A stretch of DNA of 64,000 nt from Symsagittifera roscoffensis (taxonomy: Eukaryota; Xenacoelomorpha; Acoela; Convolutidae), in assembly GCF_963678635.1 (NCBI RefSeq), contig NC_087071.1, positions 2,408,537 through 2,472,536 on the forward strand, written 5' to 3'. Each line of letters starts with the position of its first letter. Position 1 is the first letter of the stretch. Both the position numbers and the translations under genes were made by a program. Of this stretch, positions 47,860 through 60,245 are shown piece by piece. The notes under the pieces were generated by a model. That model was given only the letters and a program-made list of their open reading frames with translations. It had not been told where the DNA came from and did no database searches.

Positions 47860-49385
47860 TAGAAAAAGTTTCTTATGAAAAAAGACAAGTGTTTGGTTTC
47901 ATTGTTAAAACAAAAACATCAAAACGTTAATTGTCGATCACCTGTTTTGAAGTTTTTTCCACGTTAATCGTTGATGCTTTTATTTTAAATATTCCCTTGC
48001 TGTTGTTGCCATAACGTTGATTTTGAAACTTAAATAGCTCTTTTACAGTTTCTCCGTTAATTTTTTGAAAATAAATTACATAAAATCGTTAATAGAATGT
48101 TTCGTTATAAAACATCTTTTTGAGTTATTTCAGTGGGATGAATCAAACAGATATTAACATTGATTTTTTTTCCAATTTTTCAAGTAAATTTTTAGTCATT
48201 TTCATTTTTAGTTGTACGAGGGCGGGAAACTCAAAAAAAGAGCTGCATTCCAAGTGAATATAAACGCTGCCTAGGTTGCTGCAATTGTTTTTACTGAGTT
48301 CATAAGTTAATGTTGCTTGGCCTATATAAACTCTTAGTTGCTTCTCTTTGTTATGTTGCTTCAATTAGAATGAATTAGCCCTAATTAGAAAAGTTTCTTG
48401 TGAAAAAAGACATGTGTCTGAATACAGTCTTGAAACAAAAAGTTAAAAACGTTAATTGTCGATCAATTGTTTTAAAATTTCTTCCATGTTAATCGTTGAT
48501 GCTTTTATTTTGAATATTCCCTTGCTGTTGTTGCCATAATGTTGATTTGGAAACCTAAATAGCTCTTTTACAGTTTCTTCGTTAATTTTTTGAAAATAAA
48601 TTCCATAAAATCATAATTAGAATGTTTCGTTATAAAACAGCATTTTGAATAAATTCAGTGGGATGAATGAAACAGATATTAACATTAATTTTTTTTTCAA
48701 ATTTTCATGTAAATTTTTATTCATTTTCATTTTTAGTTGTACAAGGTTAGGAAACTCAAAAAAAGAGCTGAATTCCAAGTTAATATAAACGCTGCCTAGA
48801 TTGCTGCTATTGTTTCTATTGAGTTCATAAATTTATGTTGCCTGGCCTATATAAACTCCTAGTTGCTTCTCTTTGTTATGTTGCTTCAATTAGAAAAAAT
48901 TAGCACTAATTTCTTGCGAAGAAAGACAATTGTTTGAATACAGTGTTGAAACAAAAATTTAAAAACGTTAATTGTCGATCAGCTGTTTTGAAGTTTCTTC
49001 ACGTTAATCGCTGATGCTTTTATCTTGAATATTCCGTTGCTGTTTTTGCCAAAATGTTGATTTTGAAACTTAAATAGCTCTTTTCCAGTCTCTCCGATGG
49101 TTTTTAGTAATTATTAAATTTTTTATTGAAATTTTATTTTAAATAATTTCAGTGGAAAGAAAGAAACAGATATTAGCACTCATTTTTTTCAAGCATGCAA
49201 ATTTTATAGTGAATTATTTTTCTTTATTTTATTTTTACGAGGGTGGGAAACTCAAAAAAGAGCTGCATTCCAAGTTGCCATAAACGTTGCCTAGATTGCT
49301 GCTATTGATTCTTTTGAGTTCATAAGTTGATGTTAGTGGCCTGTTTAAACTATTATTTGCTACTCTTTGTTATGTTGCTTTTCTT
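47860..49385. repeat. Three tandem units of about 520, 520 and 480 bp
   Basis: Units start at 47860, 48385 and 48907. Each repeats 'gtttcttatgaaaaaagaca', 'aacgttaattgtcgatca', 'acgttaatcgttgatgc', 'gtgggatgaatcaaacag', 'gggaaactcaaaaaaga' and 'ctaggttgctg' or variants. Units 1 and 2 are clearly closer to each other than to unit 3. On the minus strand a frame of about 60 codons (48364-48143) survives in unit 2 with one stop and is destroyed in unit 3. The array starts just beyond the stop codon of the membrane-protein gene. Confidence 0.9.
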
Positions 49386-49586
49386 TTTATTATAGATTGA
49401 ACTAAAGTTCAGGTTAAAACATGTCAAAAAAGAATTTACCCTCTGAATTGTTTTGCGACAATTTTCCAGAATTATTTTAAGGGCTAAAAAATAAACAAAA
49501 CAAAAAAACTCGCTGGTTGGCTAATCTTTTTTTTTGCATAACTCTATGTTGACTGTCCTGAGTTTTAGTCTATATCTTAAACCAAC

Positions 49587-49682
49587 AGCTTTTTCTTCGG
49601 CGGTTCATCTTCAACTCATCGTCAAAACATTTAAAGTGATTTAGACTTGACGATGAACGGCGGAAGAGATGCAGAAAAGCTT
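49587..49682. repeat. Imperfect inverted repeat (hairpin)
   Basis: The left arm 49587-49625 ('agctttttcttcggcggttcatc' region, ending 'catcgtcaa') and right arm 49645-49682 ('ttgacgatgaacggcggaaga' then 'cagaaaagct') are complementary with gaps. The loop is about 19 bases. Confidence 0.6.
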
Positions 49683-49685
49683 GTT

Positions 49686-50429
49686 CCAAACAAAAATGGC
49701 GTGTTTTTTTCATCAAAAAGCTTCGTCAAAAAAGAAATTTACGTTCGTTCATAATAATTTTTTGTTAGCAATTACATATTGTTTTTCGCTCTATTTTGCT
49801 CAACATTGAACTACGTTTTGAATGAAAATCTCAATATCGTCTCGAAAAACGTAACAAAATGAAAAAATTAGTTGACATTTTCACCCCCAGTTGTATCAAA
49901 CAAGTTGTCGCCCTATACAAATACCCGATTCCCATAATAATATAAGCGTTTAAGCAAACGCCCAAATCTGTTTGATGTGAATTACAAGACATGATGAATT
50001 CGAGTGAACTACAGCTCAATTTTTGACTCAGTCTGGAAGAACCCCACACATATACTTCTTGGTATGCAAAATTGACCTGGTTTCACAATTTTTCGTATAA
50101 AGTTTGGGCTGCTTCGATCCACTATAACAAATGGTATCTAGTTTCAGCGGAAGCCAAATTGATCATTTTCTGTTTGCTTGCGATACTTATGATAATACTT
50201 ACTTTTTGTCAGAAAATGTGAAAATAAATCCAGTCCCTTCCTCAATAGATGTAAATTTGATTGTATAGTCTTTTTGGAAAAGTAAAACATGTCCAGTAGT
50301 TCGATTACAATCGTTATTGTGCTATAACGGTTAAAAGAAATATGCAGTCATTTGTGATATCCATATAGGTTTTTGAAGATAATAAGTTTACTAATTTATT
50401 TATGCAAATGCCGAAAAAAACCTCAATTT
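49686..50429. other. AT-rich non-coding stretch, nothing recognised
   Basis: A minus-strand frame at 49831-50049 has no family signal. No repeats were recognised. Confidence 0.45.
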
Positions 50430-52310
50430 TTTTTGCGTTTTCAGTTGTTGCGTTTCTTTTTATTATTATAAATGTTGATCTAATTGTTATAAGCTGTTAA
50501 GCTGAAGATCACGTCGTATTATGTTTAAAATTGAATTTATGAGTGAAGTTTTCAGTAAAATTTTACCAAGATATTCATGGCGGCTGAGAATTCAATAGTT
50601 TTTTTTCTGATAACTGGTTAGTGGTTGTATTTTTCAATTATAATTTTGTAGTCTTTTTTTTTGTCTTTTTTGAAACAAACTCAAATCAATCGAAATTAAA
50701 TAGATCTAGACATGGCGATGGAAAATTTAAAAAAAACAGAAGAAGCTAGTGCTCCGTTCGAAATGTGTTTTCCTATTCTCTTTTTTCAAAAATGCTTGTC
50801 GAAAAACAGAATTTGAATTATTTCTTGATAATTTTTTGTTTATTTTTAGTTCAGTTGTTGATCCAAATTTCTGATTCTTAGCTCGGAAGTAAGTCTAAAC
50901 ATTATCTGGAAAGAACGTTTTCTTAAGAGTGAGAAAATTAGATGGCCTTTTACCCTTAAATTTTGGTCACAATTTTTTTTTCTGTTTTATAAAGCAAATT
51001 ATTCAAATTAGTCTCCTAACTATTTCAGCTAATTAATTTAATAAGTCTCCTAATTATTTCAGCTACTAGAAAAACACCAAAAATTATGGTTATGAAGGTT
51101 TTAAGACACGGTCTTGGTGTGGAACACTTTGAGAGGTTTTGACAACACTTTGAGACATCATTCATATTATGAAAAAAAATACTTATCATACTATTTAATT
51201 TTATTTCATTTTAAAAAATACAAGTAAAATAGCAGCAAGTGTTTTTTTCCTTATGAAATACAATAATAAGCATTTTTCGAACTAAATAAAAAGTGTTTTG
51301 GCATGGTTTTTATCACAAAAATTTTTTGAAATAGCAAAAGCAAAATTTTTCCATGAAATTGTTTGATAATAATTTTTTTCATTCTATGAAATTGTATGAT
51401 TAGCTTTTTTCCATAAAAAAATGCCAAAAGTTTTTGTTTTGATTTTTTGTTTTCCATCCGAAACACTAATAACAGATTTTTTGTCAAGATTACCCAGAAT
51501 GTAATAACTGGCCGTTTTTTATGCAAATGCCAAACAAGACTGCAATTTTTTGCGTTTTTAGTTGTTGCGCTTCTTTTTTATATAATGTTGATCTGGTTAT
51601 AAATTGTTAAGCTCAAGGTCACGTTATAACATAAATTTAAATTTATGAGTGAACTTTTCAGTAAAATTTTACAAAATTATTGGGCTGAGAAATCAAGTGT
51701 TTCTTTTCCTGATAAACGATTAGTGGATATATTTTTCAATTATAATTTTTAGTCTTTTGTCCTATGTTACTTTTCAAACAAATTCAAACCAATCGAAATT
51801 ATGTAGTTCTAGACATGGCGATGAAAAACAAAAAAAATGCAGAAGCTAGTGCTCCGTTCAAAATGTGTTTTTCTATTCTCTTTTTTGAAAAATGCTTGTC
51901 GAAAAAAAAATTTGAATTACATCTTGATATTTTTTTTGCTTACTTTTAGTTCTCTTGTTGATCCAAATTTCTAAGTCTAAGTTCGAATGTAAGACTAAAC
52001 ATTATCTCGAAATTTGTTTTCTTAAGAGTGACAAAATTAGATATTATGAAAAAAAATCTTATCATACTATTTCATTGTATTTCCTACGTAAAAAATACTA
52101 CTAATATAGCAGCAAGTTTTTTTCCATACTATGGAATATTATAATAAGCTTTTTTTGCCTAATTCTAGAATCAAATAACAAGCGTTTGGACATACTTGTT
52201 TATCACAAAAATTTCGTGAAAAAATCAAAAGCAATTTTTTGTTTTATGAAATTGCATGAAATAAATTTTTTCCATACTATGAAATTGTATAATAAGCAGT
52301 TAAATTTTGT
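50430..52310. repeat. Diverged direct duplication with unit of about 1 kb
   Basis: Blocks 50440-50990 and 51535-52030 correspond ('gcgttttcagttgttgcg', 'agacatggcgatg', 'gaagctagtgctccgttc'), and 51165-51320 corresponds to 52042-52215 ('attatgaaaaaaaat', 'atagcagcaagt', 'tttatcacaaaaa'). The second copy is shorter. The 61-codon frame at 51764-51949 is also partly readable in the first copy but broken there by stops. Confidence 0.8.
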
Positions 52311-52925
52311 ATAATTTTATAATTAAGCACGAAGCAAGTTTGCAACCAAAAAAACAAACACAAAATTTATACCTTAAATTTATGTTTTTTTTTGTATGAA
52401 AAAATGCATACCATACAATTTTCATCTATGAAAACTATATGATAAGCATTTCTTTCCGACCGAAATTAAAATCATTGTTTGACAATAAGTGGATCTCAAT
52501 CACTGAAAACCTCTTTTAAACTCATTTAAAGTTGCCCAAAAAAGTTTCAGTTGATTTTTGAATTTTGTAATTGTTCTCAAAAAGTTGCTTATCGTACAAT
52601 TTGATATACAAAAGTTTTATGATAGGCATTTAAAAGAAAGCTTACTATAGTTAAAATAATTTTGCCATTGAAACCCTTAACTAACCTCATTTGTTATTGC
52701 CGAAACATGTTTTTAGAAAGGTTTTTGATCCAAATTTGGTTTCATTTGTTCATTCAGATTTTTTTTCATGACCAAAAACTTCAAACGAGCCAAATAGAAT
52801 AAAATTTTGCGTTGAAAATCTTCAAAACAGTTTTTAAGTTTTCGGTGAAAACTATATGATAAGCATTTTTTCATAGACGCCATATATGAAATTGTATGAT
52901 AAAGGTTTCCTTTCCTTGTGGTCAA
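51340..52925. repeat. Dispersed short motif 'ctatgaaattgtatgataagc'
   Basis: Variants of this motif appear near 51352, 51382, 52245, 52280, 52425, 52600 (partly inverted), 52852 and 52885, usually followed by T-rich runs. The core 'atacaatttcat' also occurs in reverse complement. Spacing is irregular. I cannot assign a role. Confidence 0.6.
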
Positions 52926-53462
52926 CCCGGGCAGTTATCTGAAAAATATATCAACAATAAAAGATATTAACAATTCTAAGAACACTAAACCAACGCCTAT
53001 TGAAGGTTGCTTTTTGATTACTTGTATTTCCGTGATATTTTTTGTTATTTTTGACTCCTTCTCAGCAGTTAATAATTGAAAAATCATGAAGTAGGCTTTT
53101 GTTTAGTTGTTTAGTAGGCTTTTGTTTGACACACTCTTTTTTCGGTCAGTTTTCATTTTTATCATGTAGCATTTTGTCTTTTGATACATTATCAACGTTT
53201 CTTTGCCAAAAGTTTAGGCATTTTATGTGTCAGATAAAATTTAGCAGTTGATTTAGGCAAATGCTGAAATATGTTGCTAATAAGATCAAAACGATTGGAA
53301 TTTAAGCACACAAAAGTTCTTTCTCCGACTGAATTCTAGCATACAAAACTTCATTCAAAACGTATTCAAAAAAGGTTCAGGCAAAATGATAAGTGTGTAT
53401 AAACGATAAACACGCAATAAACTACCACATCCTTTCTCGTGTTACCACCAAGCTCTATGGAT
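52926..53462. other. AT-rich non-coding stretch, nothing recognised
   Basis: No open frame of note. On the minus strand this is where the cysteine block of the fragment at 53463-53665 would lie if it were complete. It is not there. Confidence 0.45.
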
Positions 53463-53665
53463 TAACCATTCGGGCAAGGCAACATGTATACTGTTTTCTA
53501 GTCTAATGTACTCAAAAATTTATGCTTCGATTGAAGCATTAGTCTGCAATAATTCAATCTCCGTCAAAGATTGCACATTTTAACAATTACATCATTCAAA
53601 ATGATGATTTTGGCAGGATTATTCCTGACGTTGATCCCCTCATAAGGTAAATACTTCAAAACAGG
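53463..53665 (-). pseudogene. Fragment of the cysteine-rich membrane protein family
   Basis: The minus strand reads VQSLTEIELLQTNASIEA, stop, then EYIRLENSIHVALPEW. This lines up with VQSLTNSELLQTAALSES and IIIEESIHVTLSENF of the copy at 23704-24971. In another frame, just upstream, YEGINVRNNPAK matches the YIEGIMSDIFLPRK part. One frameshift and one stop confirm decay. Both ends of the gene are missing. The upstream side meets the A-rich retroelement zone. Confidence 0.75.
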
Positions 53666-56514
53666 TATTTAATATATATCCAATTGTTTTCTTGATAACT
53701 ATTACTGAAAAAAATCTAGAAGTAACCAATCAAGATCTATGACTAGAACTTAAAACAAATTGTATAGCTGAAACTATTTTTATTTTCAGCCAGAGAAGAA
53801 GAAATTTAACTTAGCGAACAGTTGATTTTCTTCGATTCAAACCCCGCAAGAATAGCAGTATATACTAGATTTTTTGAGGCTCGGAAATACAAGAGTAAGA
53901 GTGGGGTTGGTATTAGACTAGGAGGTTGCACGAATCTATCCGGCGAAAATTAAGATAGCGTGACAAACAGACCGTGTAACTTGTCCAAAACTACTCTATG
54001 AGAAAAGCACCACGGACTAAACTTCATCTGGTACGACCAAACGAGTCTCAGGTACGACCTCTAATAATTTAGATTTAGCAAAAACAAAAATAGAATAGAC
54101 AAATTAGATCAAAAACGATCAACGAAATGATAAACCAAATCGAAAATGAAATTAGCTCATTTCCACTTCTCAGTAAGTCTAATCAATCAAATCGATAAAA
54201 AATTTGACACTATGTCAGAACCAGGATGATAGATCGAACTTCTACATCGTGAAACGAAAAAGCAGACTATAACAATTATGTCTTAACAAAATTTTTTTGC
54301 AGCGTATTTTCTCTTATCAATGTAAATTACAATACATACAGCTGTAAAAGTCTTTATAAAGTTTTAAATATGACTATAACGCATTATTAAAACTACATGA
54401 AACTCCAGTCGACTACAAATCTTACATCTAACTCAAAGTTTTTCAAAAATTTAAAATGTCTATATTTACTGAATAAACAAAAAGTACCTAAAATTGATTT
54501 GTCAAAAGCAATTAAGATTAATTTTATAAAAATATAAGTTCCTTGCTCATCGAGATTTTTTCCTGTTACTGTTATTTTTCCCATTAAACTTACAAAATTC
54601 ATTTAAATAACTAACTCCTTTCAAAAACTAAAACCCTAACCTTTTCTTAATTGTTTCAACTTTATTTAAATCTTGTCAAAGCTTATTCTTGTTTATTTTA
54701 AACCTAAAAGACTTCTGCAAATCAGATTGTCAAATCTATCCTTCGATCTCTTAATTTTACTTCAATCTTGAAACTTAAATTTTTTATCCATAGTTAAATT
54801 TCATACTCATTAAAATGATTGATCATCAAAGCTTTTCTTGGTTCTAGTGAAAAAAAAATTTCTGCTCCCAACCTTTTAGAAGTTGTGTCTAACGTCCTCA
54901 AACGTCAATTCACCTTCCAACCTTTTTATACGACGCACGACTAACTAGGTTTTTTTTGCAAAGACTGACCATTCCAAATATGATAAACAGTGAAGAACTT
55001 CGGTTACACATCCTTCACTTGAAACCTACCTCTCAATTAACCTTGGCCTAGAACAAATATTAAAACTAGTAAGAATGCAATAGCATCTAACGACATACGT
55101 ATTTTGTAATTATACCCAAACCTTGTGAATTGATTTACTACTCTACAATTTTCGATCTCATATCCAACCCCAAATAAGTGAACTCAAACTATGGCATATT
55201 CATTATTGAAATTCGATCACTAAATCTAACTAATCAACCACCACAAAAAAACTTGGTTTCTTAAAAAATTTTACGGATTATACAAAAAACCTGACATCAC
55301 AACTCAGAAGGAGCGAACTCAATCTTCAAAACTGATGTTTCTCTATCATTTACAGTTAGATTTCAATATTAGATACAAAGGAAAAATTTTACGTAAATCC
55401 ACCACTATTATCTCGACAGTGAAAAGTAAGGAGAGAAGTTAAGATATTTTCACGACTTTTAGACTCGAGTCGTGAAACACTCACTGTCAAAATTTTTCAA
55501 AAACAATCAATTTCGATTTACAAAGAACTTTTAGCATGGTTCATTTTTGATTACTCTCAACATAATATAGACTTAATTGCACTAACAAGAAAAATTTTTC
55601 GACCACAAAGTGACATGCTTGAAATTCTAGCAGATGGAACAGAATATGCACAGGACTCACAGAATATGCAAAGTACAGAATTGTACCACGTTTTTTATGT
55701 GATATAACAAGTGATATCTCCAGTGCAGCAATTGCAACCACCTCAGTACCTGAAGATTAGTAAAAAGTAACTTTTTTTTATAGAAATTTCAATAACAGTC
55801 TTAATTCAAGTTTCATTAAAACCCAAGGCAACCTAATTGGAATTACGAAAGTTACACAACAAAATATTCAAACGCGATCGAATTTCGTAAATGAAGAAAT
55901 TGTTGAAACCATACCCGAAACAGCACATCCAAGTATTTCACCTACACATCCCTGGATCACGACACCTCGCAACAGAAATAATACTCGGCTTCCACAAACA
56001 GTACATCAATCAACAGTAAATCCAACAGTTGCTCGGAAACACTTGCAAATGGAACTGCAAACATATTGTTCAATATCTAAAAAGCATCCATTTAACTAAC
56101 CAAAAAATACGAATGGAAATAATGTCACAAATCCTAACTACGACATCTATACAAAAATTATTATTAGCAATCTCAATCTCGAGAATATATTTATACTCAG
56201 CAAAAACGTACAAGCTCAATTCCTCAATGTGTAATTTTTACTTATAAGAAAAAAGACTCAGATAGATCGCACCAAGAACTATCCGTTTATTCAACAAAAT
56301 AAGCATAATCCAAAAAAAACAATTAATAGAAATCAACCACGCAATTCGGAAGATGATAAAAACTTTCATCAAAACTAACATCAAATAATGCTAACCACCG
56401 AAAAAATCATTTGAATAGCGTAGATCAACCAGATTATACTTTTCAAGTAGAAAATTTGAGCCTACATAAACTCATCATGACCACAACAAACACAACTAAA
56501 TATCCTACAAAGGT

Positions 56515-57660
56515 TTGCACAACCAGATCATAGCATACAATTTTAAAACCAAAAGAATACTCATTCAATACATCGGCTACAAACCCGACTCAATGAGAAA
56601 TGAAATTCCTTTAATTTGTTATTTAAAACTACATGAAACTAACAAAAATCAATTCACAAACTTCACACAAAAACCAAATAAAGCAAAAACACTTCAAATG
56701 ACTATGAATTTATATCTCATGGGTAAATCGTTTGTAACATTAAACAAACCACTGATGGTTTTCACAGGAACAAATGAAAGTTCAGTAGAATATTATCTAA
56801 ATGCTGTCACAGCTAACCTTATTTTAAGTATAGGCCCAGAACCTATAAATAAACCACTTCATCAAAAATGCGTTTATAGAAGTACAGCACTGCTACAAAC
56901 TCGACGGTGCAGCTCGACGGTGCAGCTCAAAAATGGTTTTCTGTATTACACAAAGAAATTAAATCCGGTTGGAAACGCTTTACACGTGAGTTTTCAAAAT
57001 TGTTTGACTCTTAAAGAAATAAACAACATCAAAGTGTTCTATTTATTGAATATCGCAGATTCAAAGAATCCCAAATGAAACTAAGAAACATCTCGCTGTG
57101 AGAACAGAAGTTCTGGTATGAAAAGCAGCATATTCTAAAAACACAAACAAGTAAAAAAACACAAAAATGACAGAAATTATAATGTTGAACATCACAAGTA
57201 AGAAAAATAGCAAAAAAAAGAAAGCATAACCTTCATTATCAATTCTAGAACAAGACATAGGTTTGCAGAAACTTGTAGACAAACTAGAAAAATTAGAAGT
57301 CACAAGGAAACTTGAAAAAACAGAAAATTAAAAAATACCATATATCAAAACATAAACGAAACCAATATTACTCAAACAATTGTTGAAACCACTCTTCGAA
57401 TGACCTCATTCGAAACTATTCAAACAATCGGAAGAAAAAATACTCAAATATTAGATCCCGAAACTACTCAAATAACAATCAATTTAGTAAAAACTATAAC
57501 AACAGATCTCGTGAAAACTCTCTCGACCTAGTAACCAACAGCTACCAAAATAGATCACGAATTTATTTCCAATCGCCACGAAAAAATTCACATGGTTCAG
57601 ATAGACATAATCATAACTATAGGAGCAGTACACCTAAGCATCGACGGCAAATAAATCAAA
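56515..57660 (+). pseudogene. gag: gag remnant of the second gypsy element
   Basis: The open frame 56515-57078 contains FTGTNESSVEYYLNAV. The capsid then continues in another frame (from about 56925) as AAQKWFSVLHKEIKSGWKRF, then TREFSKLF, and YRRFKESQMKLRN, the typical gypsy capsid order. The frame switch is explained by a 13-base tandem duplication. After further stops, 57360-57655 encodes an Arg/Asn/Ser-rich basic tail, suited to nucleic-acid binding. I see no zinc knuckle. Confidence 0.8.
56900..56925 (+). repeat. 13-bp tandem duplication in gag
   Basis: 'ctcgacggtgcag' occurs twice in succession (56900-56912 and 56913-56925). It shifts the gag frame by one at the point where the downstream capsid sequence changes frame. 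Confidence 0.9.
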
Positions 57661-57698
57661 TATAAAGTACAAAGTGAACAATCGCCGACCCACCAGAT

Positions 57699-58132
57699 TT
57701 ATATCCCACATATGGTTGACAATCAAGCAAATATGAACAAAATATACCAAAATACTACCCCAAAAACACCACCGCCTAGATTAAAAGCTTGGAATATCCA
57801 ATTTCTTTAGAAATGGGACGAGAACTTTAGAAACCCAACTACAACATATACTCTGTGAAAGCATAGATGATGAAAATGAAAACAAAAGCTTATTGGTTTT
57901 TCTAATGTTAAAAATAGATCACAAAACTCCGATTAACTCTAACCATTATCATAATGAATGTTTTAAATCAAATTTTAGCTATCTTGCGTTGATCAAACAA
58001 CCAAAATAAATTATATCCCTCATATAGTTGACAATCAAGCAAACATTAGCTAAATATATCAAAAAAATAGCCCAAAAACACCACCGCCAAGAGTAAGGGC
58101 TTGGACAATCCCATTTGTTTTAGAAAGGTTCA
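57699..58132. repeat. Direct repeat of about 120 bp, 311 bp apart
   Basis: 57699-57818 and 58010-58132 share 'ttatatccc', 'agttgacaatcaagcaaa', 'aaaaacaccaccgcc' and the ends 'gcttgga...tttctttagaaa' or close variants. It lies between gag and protease and may have come from an internal duplication of the element. Confidence 0.8.
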
Positions 58133-58259
58133 AAGGGTAAAAGTTTTCAATCACCAGACCTTCTTTTATTTTTCAACCACAAAAATAAACTTCAATAAAA
58201 GCTTTCAAACCAGTTATTCATATCATATATAGGAAAAAAATTTTAAAAATAAAAATGTC

Positions 58260-60245
58260 GATTTTCACTAGATAATTACCAACAATTAACATTTTAGATA
58301 ATGTTTTATAAATAGGAGATAAGTCCACAAGAACAAACAAAATCTTCTTAACAATTTTCCAAAGACTTAATAAACAATCTCCATTCTTTTCAAAATTTTA
58401 TTCCATCTACAACCAACATTGTAATCATTCAAAAACATTAACTGGACATGTTTATGATTTTTGAAACAACGAAATTTATCAATATAAGAAAGATCAAAAT
58501 ACACAACAGTTATACATGCCTGACTTCGACTCCAGGCCGATTCACAAATTGTTTAGAGTTACAATCTCATTCATAAAACATTCAAAAACAGTAAAAGACA
58601 AATACATAATTGCTTTACATCTGTACAATAATTCTCCGCACAAAATCCACCTTTCTCTTGGATTACTAGTTTTTTGCGAAATCAACGCATCATTATATCC
58701 TACTAAATACAAGCAAACAAAGTAAATAAAACATAAAAACTGTTTAAAGATATTTGTCAATCAACAGTAATCAACGAAGAATTATTAACTAACAATAACA
58801 CAATTGAATCAAAAAGCAATGCTGATTTTGTTTACAAAAAAAACCCTTATTTGAAACTTCATAACACACAAGTTAAGAGCAACATTTTTAATTGATGCTC
58901 TACTTCAAACGCTCTCAAATGTTTCGAAAATGGTTTGATATACTAGCAGAAAATTTTTTTCAAAAGGACCCATAGCTAAAACAACATCAAAATATGATGT
59001 CCGTAAGATTCTTTTATCATTAAACCTTGCCGCTAAACGAGACGCTTTTTACAAAAACAAATGCGCAAGTAAAGTTTCAATATATTTACAAGACAAGTAA
59101 ACAGACCTCTAGACTATTTCAAACAATACGTTATTAATTCGTACAATCACCAAAAAAACTGCTTTTATAAACCCAGATACGATACTCGCAAAAAGCGAAT
59201 CTCTTAAGGTAGTTTTAGATGAAAGATATTTTTTAAACAGATTCTTATTTTTTGGGAATTAAAATCCAATTTGCCCAGAGAACCAATACAATAATTCTCT
59301 CAAAAGAAATAGACAAAATTAGACAACAGCAGATATGAATAGCGCAAATAATCAAATGCATCCTGATGAACAATCACAGATTAATAGATTTTTCTGTAGC
59401 ATCTCGATAGAACCAGCAACATTTCCTGCATTTAGGAACTGAATCTTTAGACCAGTAAATGAATTTGTGGACCAGAAAAGAATCTTTAGAATCCTAAGTA
59501 AACACGTTATCACATACTCAGATGTTTTTATACAATTACAAACAAAACAGGAATTGCTTACAGTTATTGATAAATATTCTCAAAATTTGTTAAATGAAAA
59601 GAGGAAAGCAGCCCCAGTTAAATATTTTTTTCGTATCAGTATGAATTTTCTCGGACAACATTAAAAGAATCAGCTACACCTTTAAATTCAAGAATAGATG
59701 CATTTTTAAAACTTCAACCACCACCTAACAGAGAGAAAACACATTAAATCCTTGCGGTGTTCAGTTTTTCAAGCAAACATGTTTTTAAAATGCATTTATA
59801 TCTTAGAACACTTTACAACATAGTACGTATACAAATGGTTGAATGGACCGTAGAACATCAAAAACATTTTGATGAAAATAATCAGCGAAGAACTATCAAA
59901 GCTATCTCACATTCAAGTCAACCGTTTTATGCAACTTCGGGCGCATCCATTTTGGAATTGGCGCAGAATTTTTACAATAACATCAAATTACTAATAAAAA
60001 GAACTTAACAAATGAATATCAACGAACTCAAGACTTTTAACACAAGTAGAACTAAGAATCTCCACACTTATGAGAGATTGTACAGCTAGAAATTGCATAC
60101 ATTGACGCAATATGAGTTTCTTAATCATTGGATCTAAATTTCAGTTTTCATTTTATTCTAATGAAGTTTACAAAATTTTTCGTAGTCTGGACAGCAGGTC
60201 AAAATTTTGATGTACCAGACTCACTTAGTAGAATTACAGCACCAT
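58260..60245 (+). pseudogene. pol: Protease, RT and RNase H remnants of the second gypsy element
   Basis: A frame at 58516-58725 includes HLYNNSPHKIHLSLGLL, like the stretch after a gypsy protease. KTAFINPD near 59157-59180 is the RT motif before the MPFGL region. SRIDAFLKLQPPPNREK (about 59690) is the RT-RNase H connection, and MVEWTVEHQKHFDEN (about 59833) the start of RNase H. ATSGASILELAQ (about 59932) sits where DxSxxGxGAxLxQ is expected, with the key Asp gone. FDVPDSLSRIT (60210-60240) closes RNase H. The YxDD site is not readable. Stops and shifts are dense. Confidence 0.8.
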
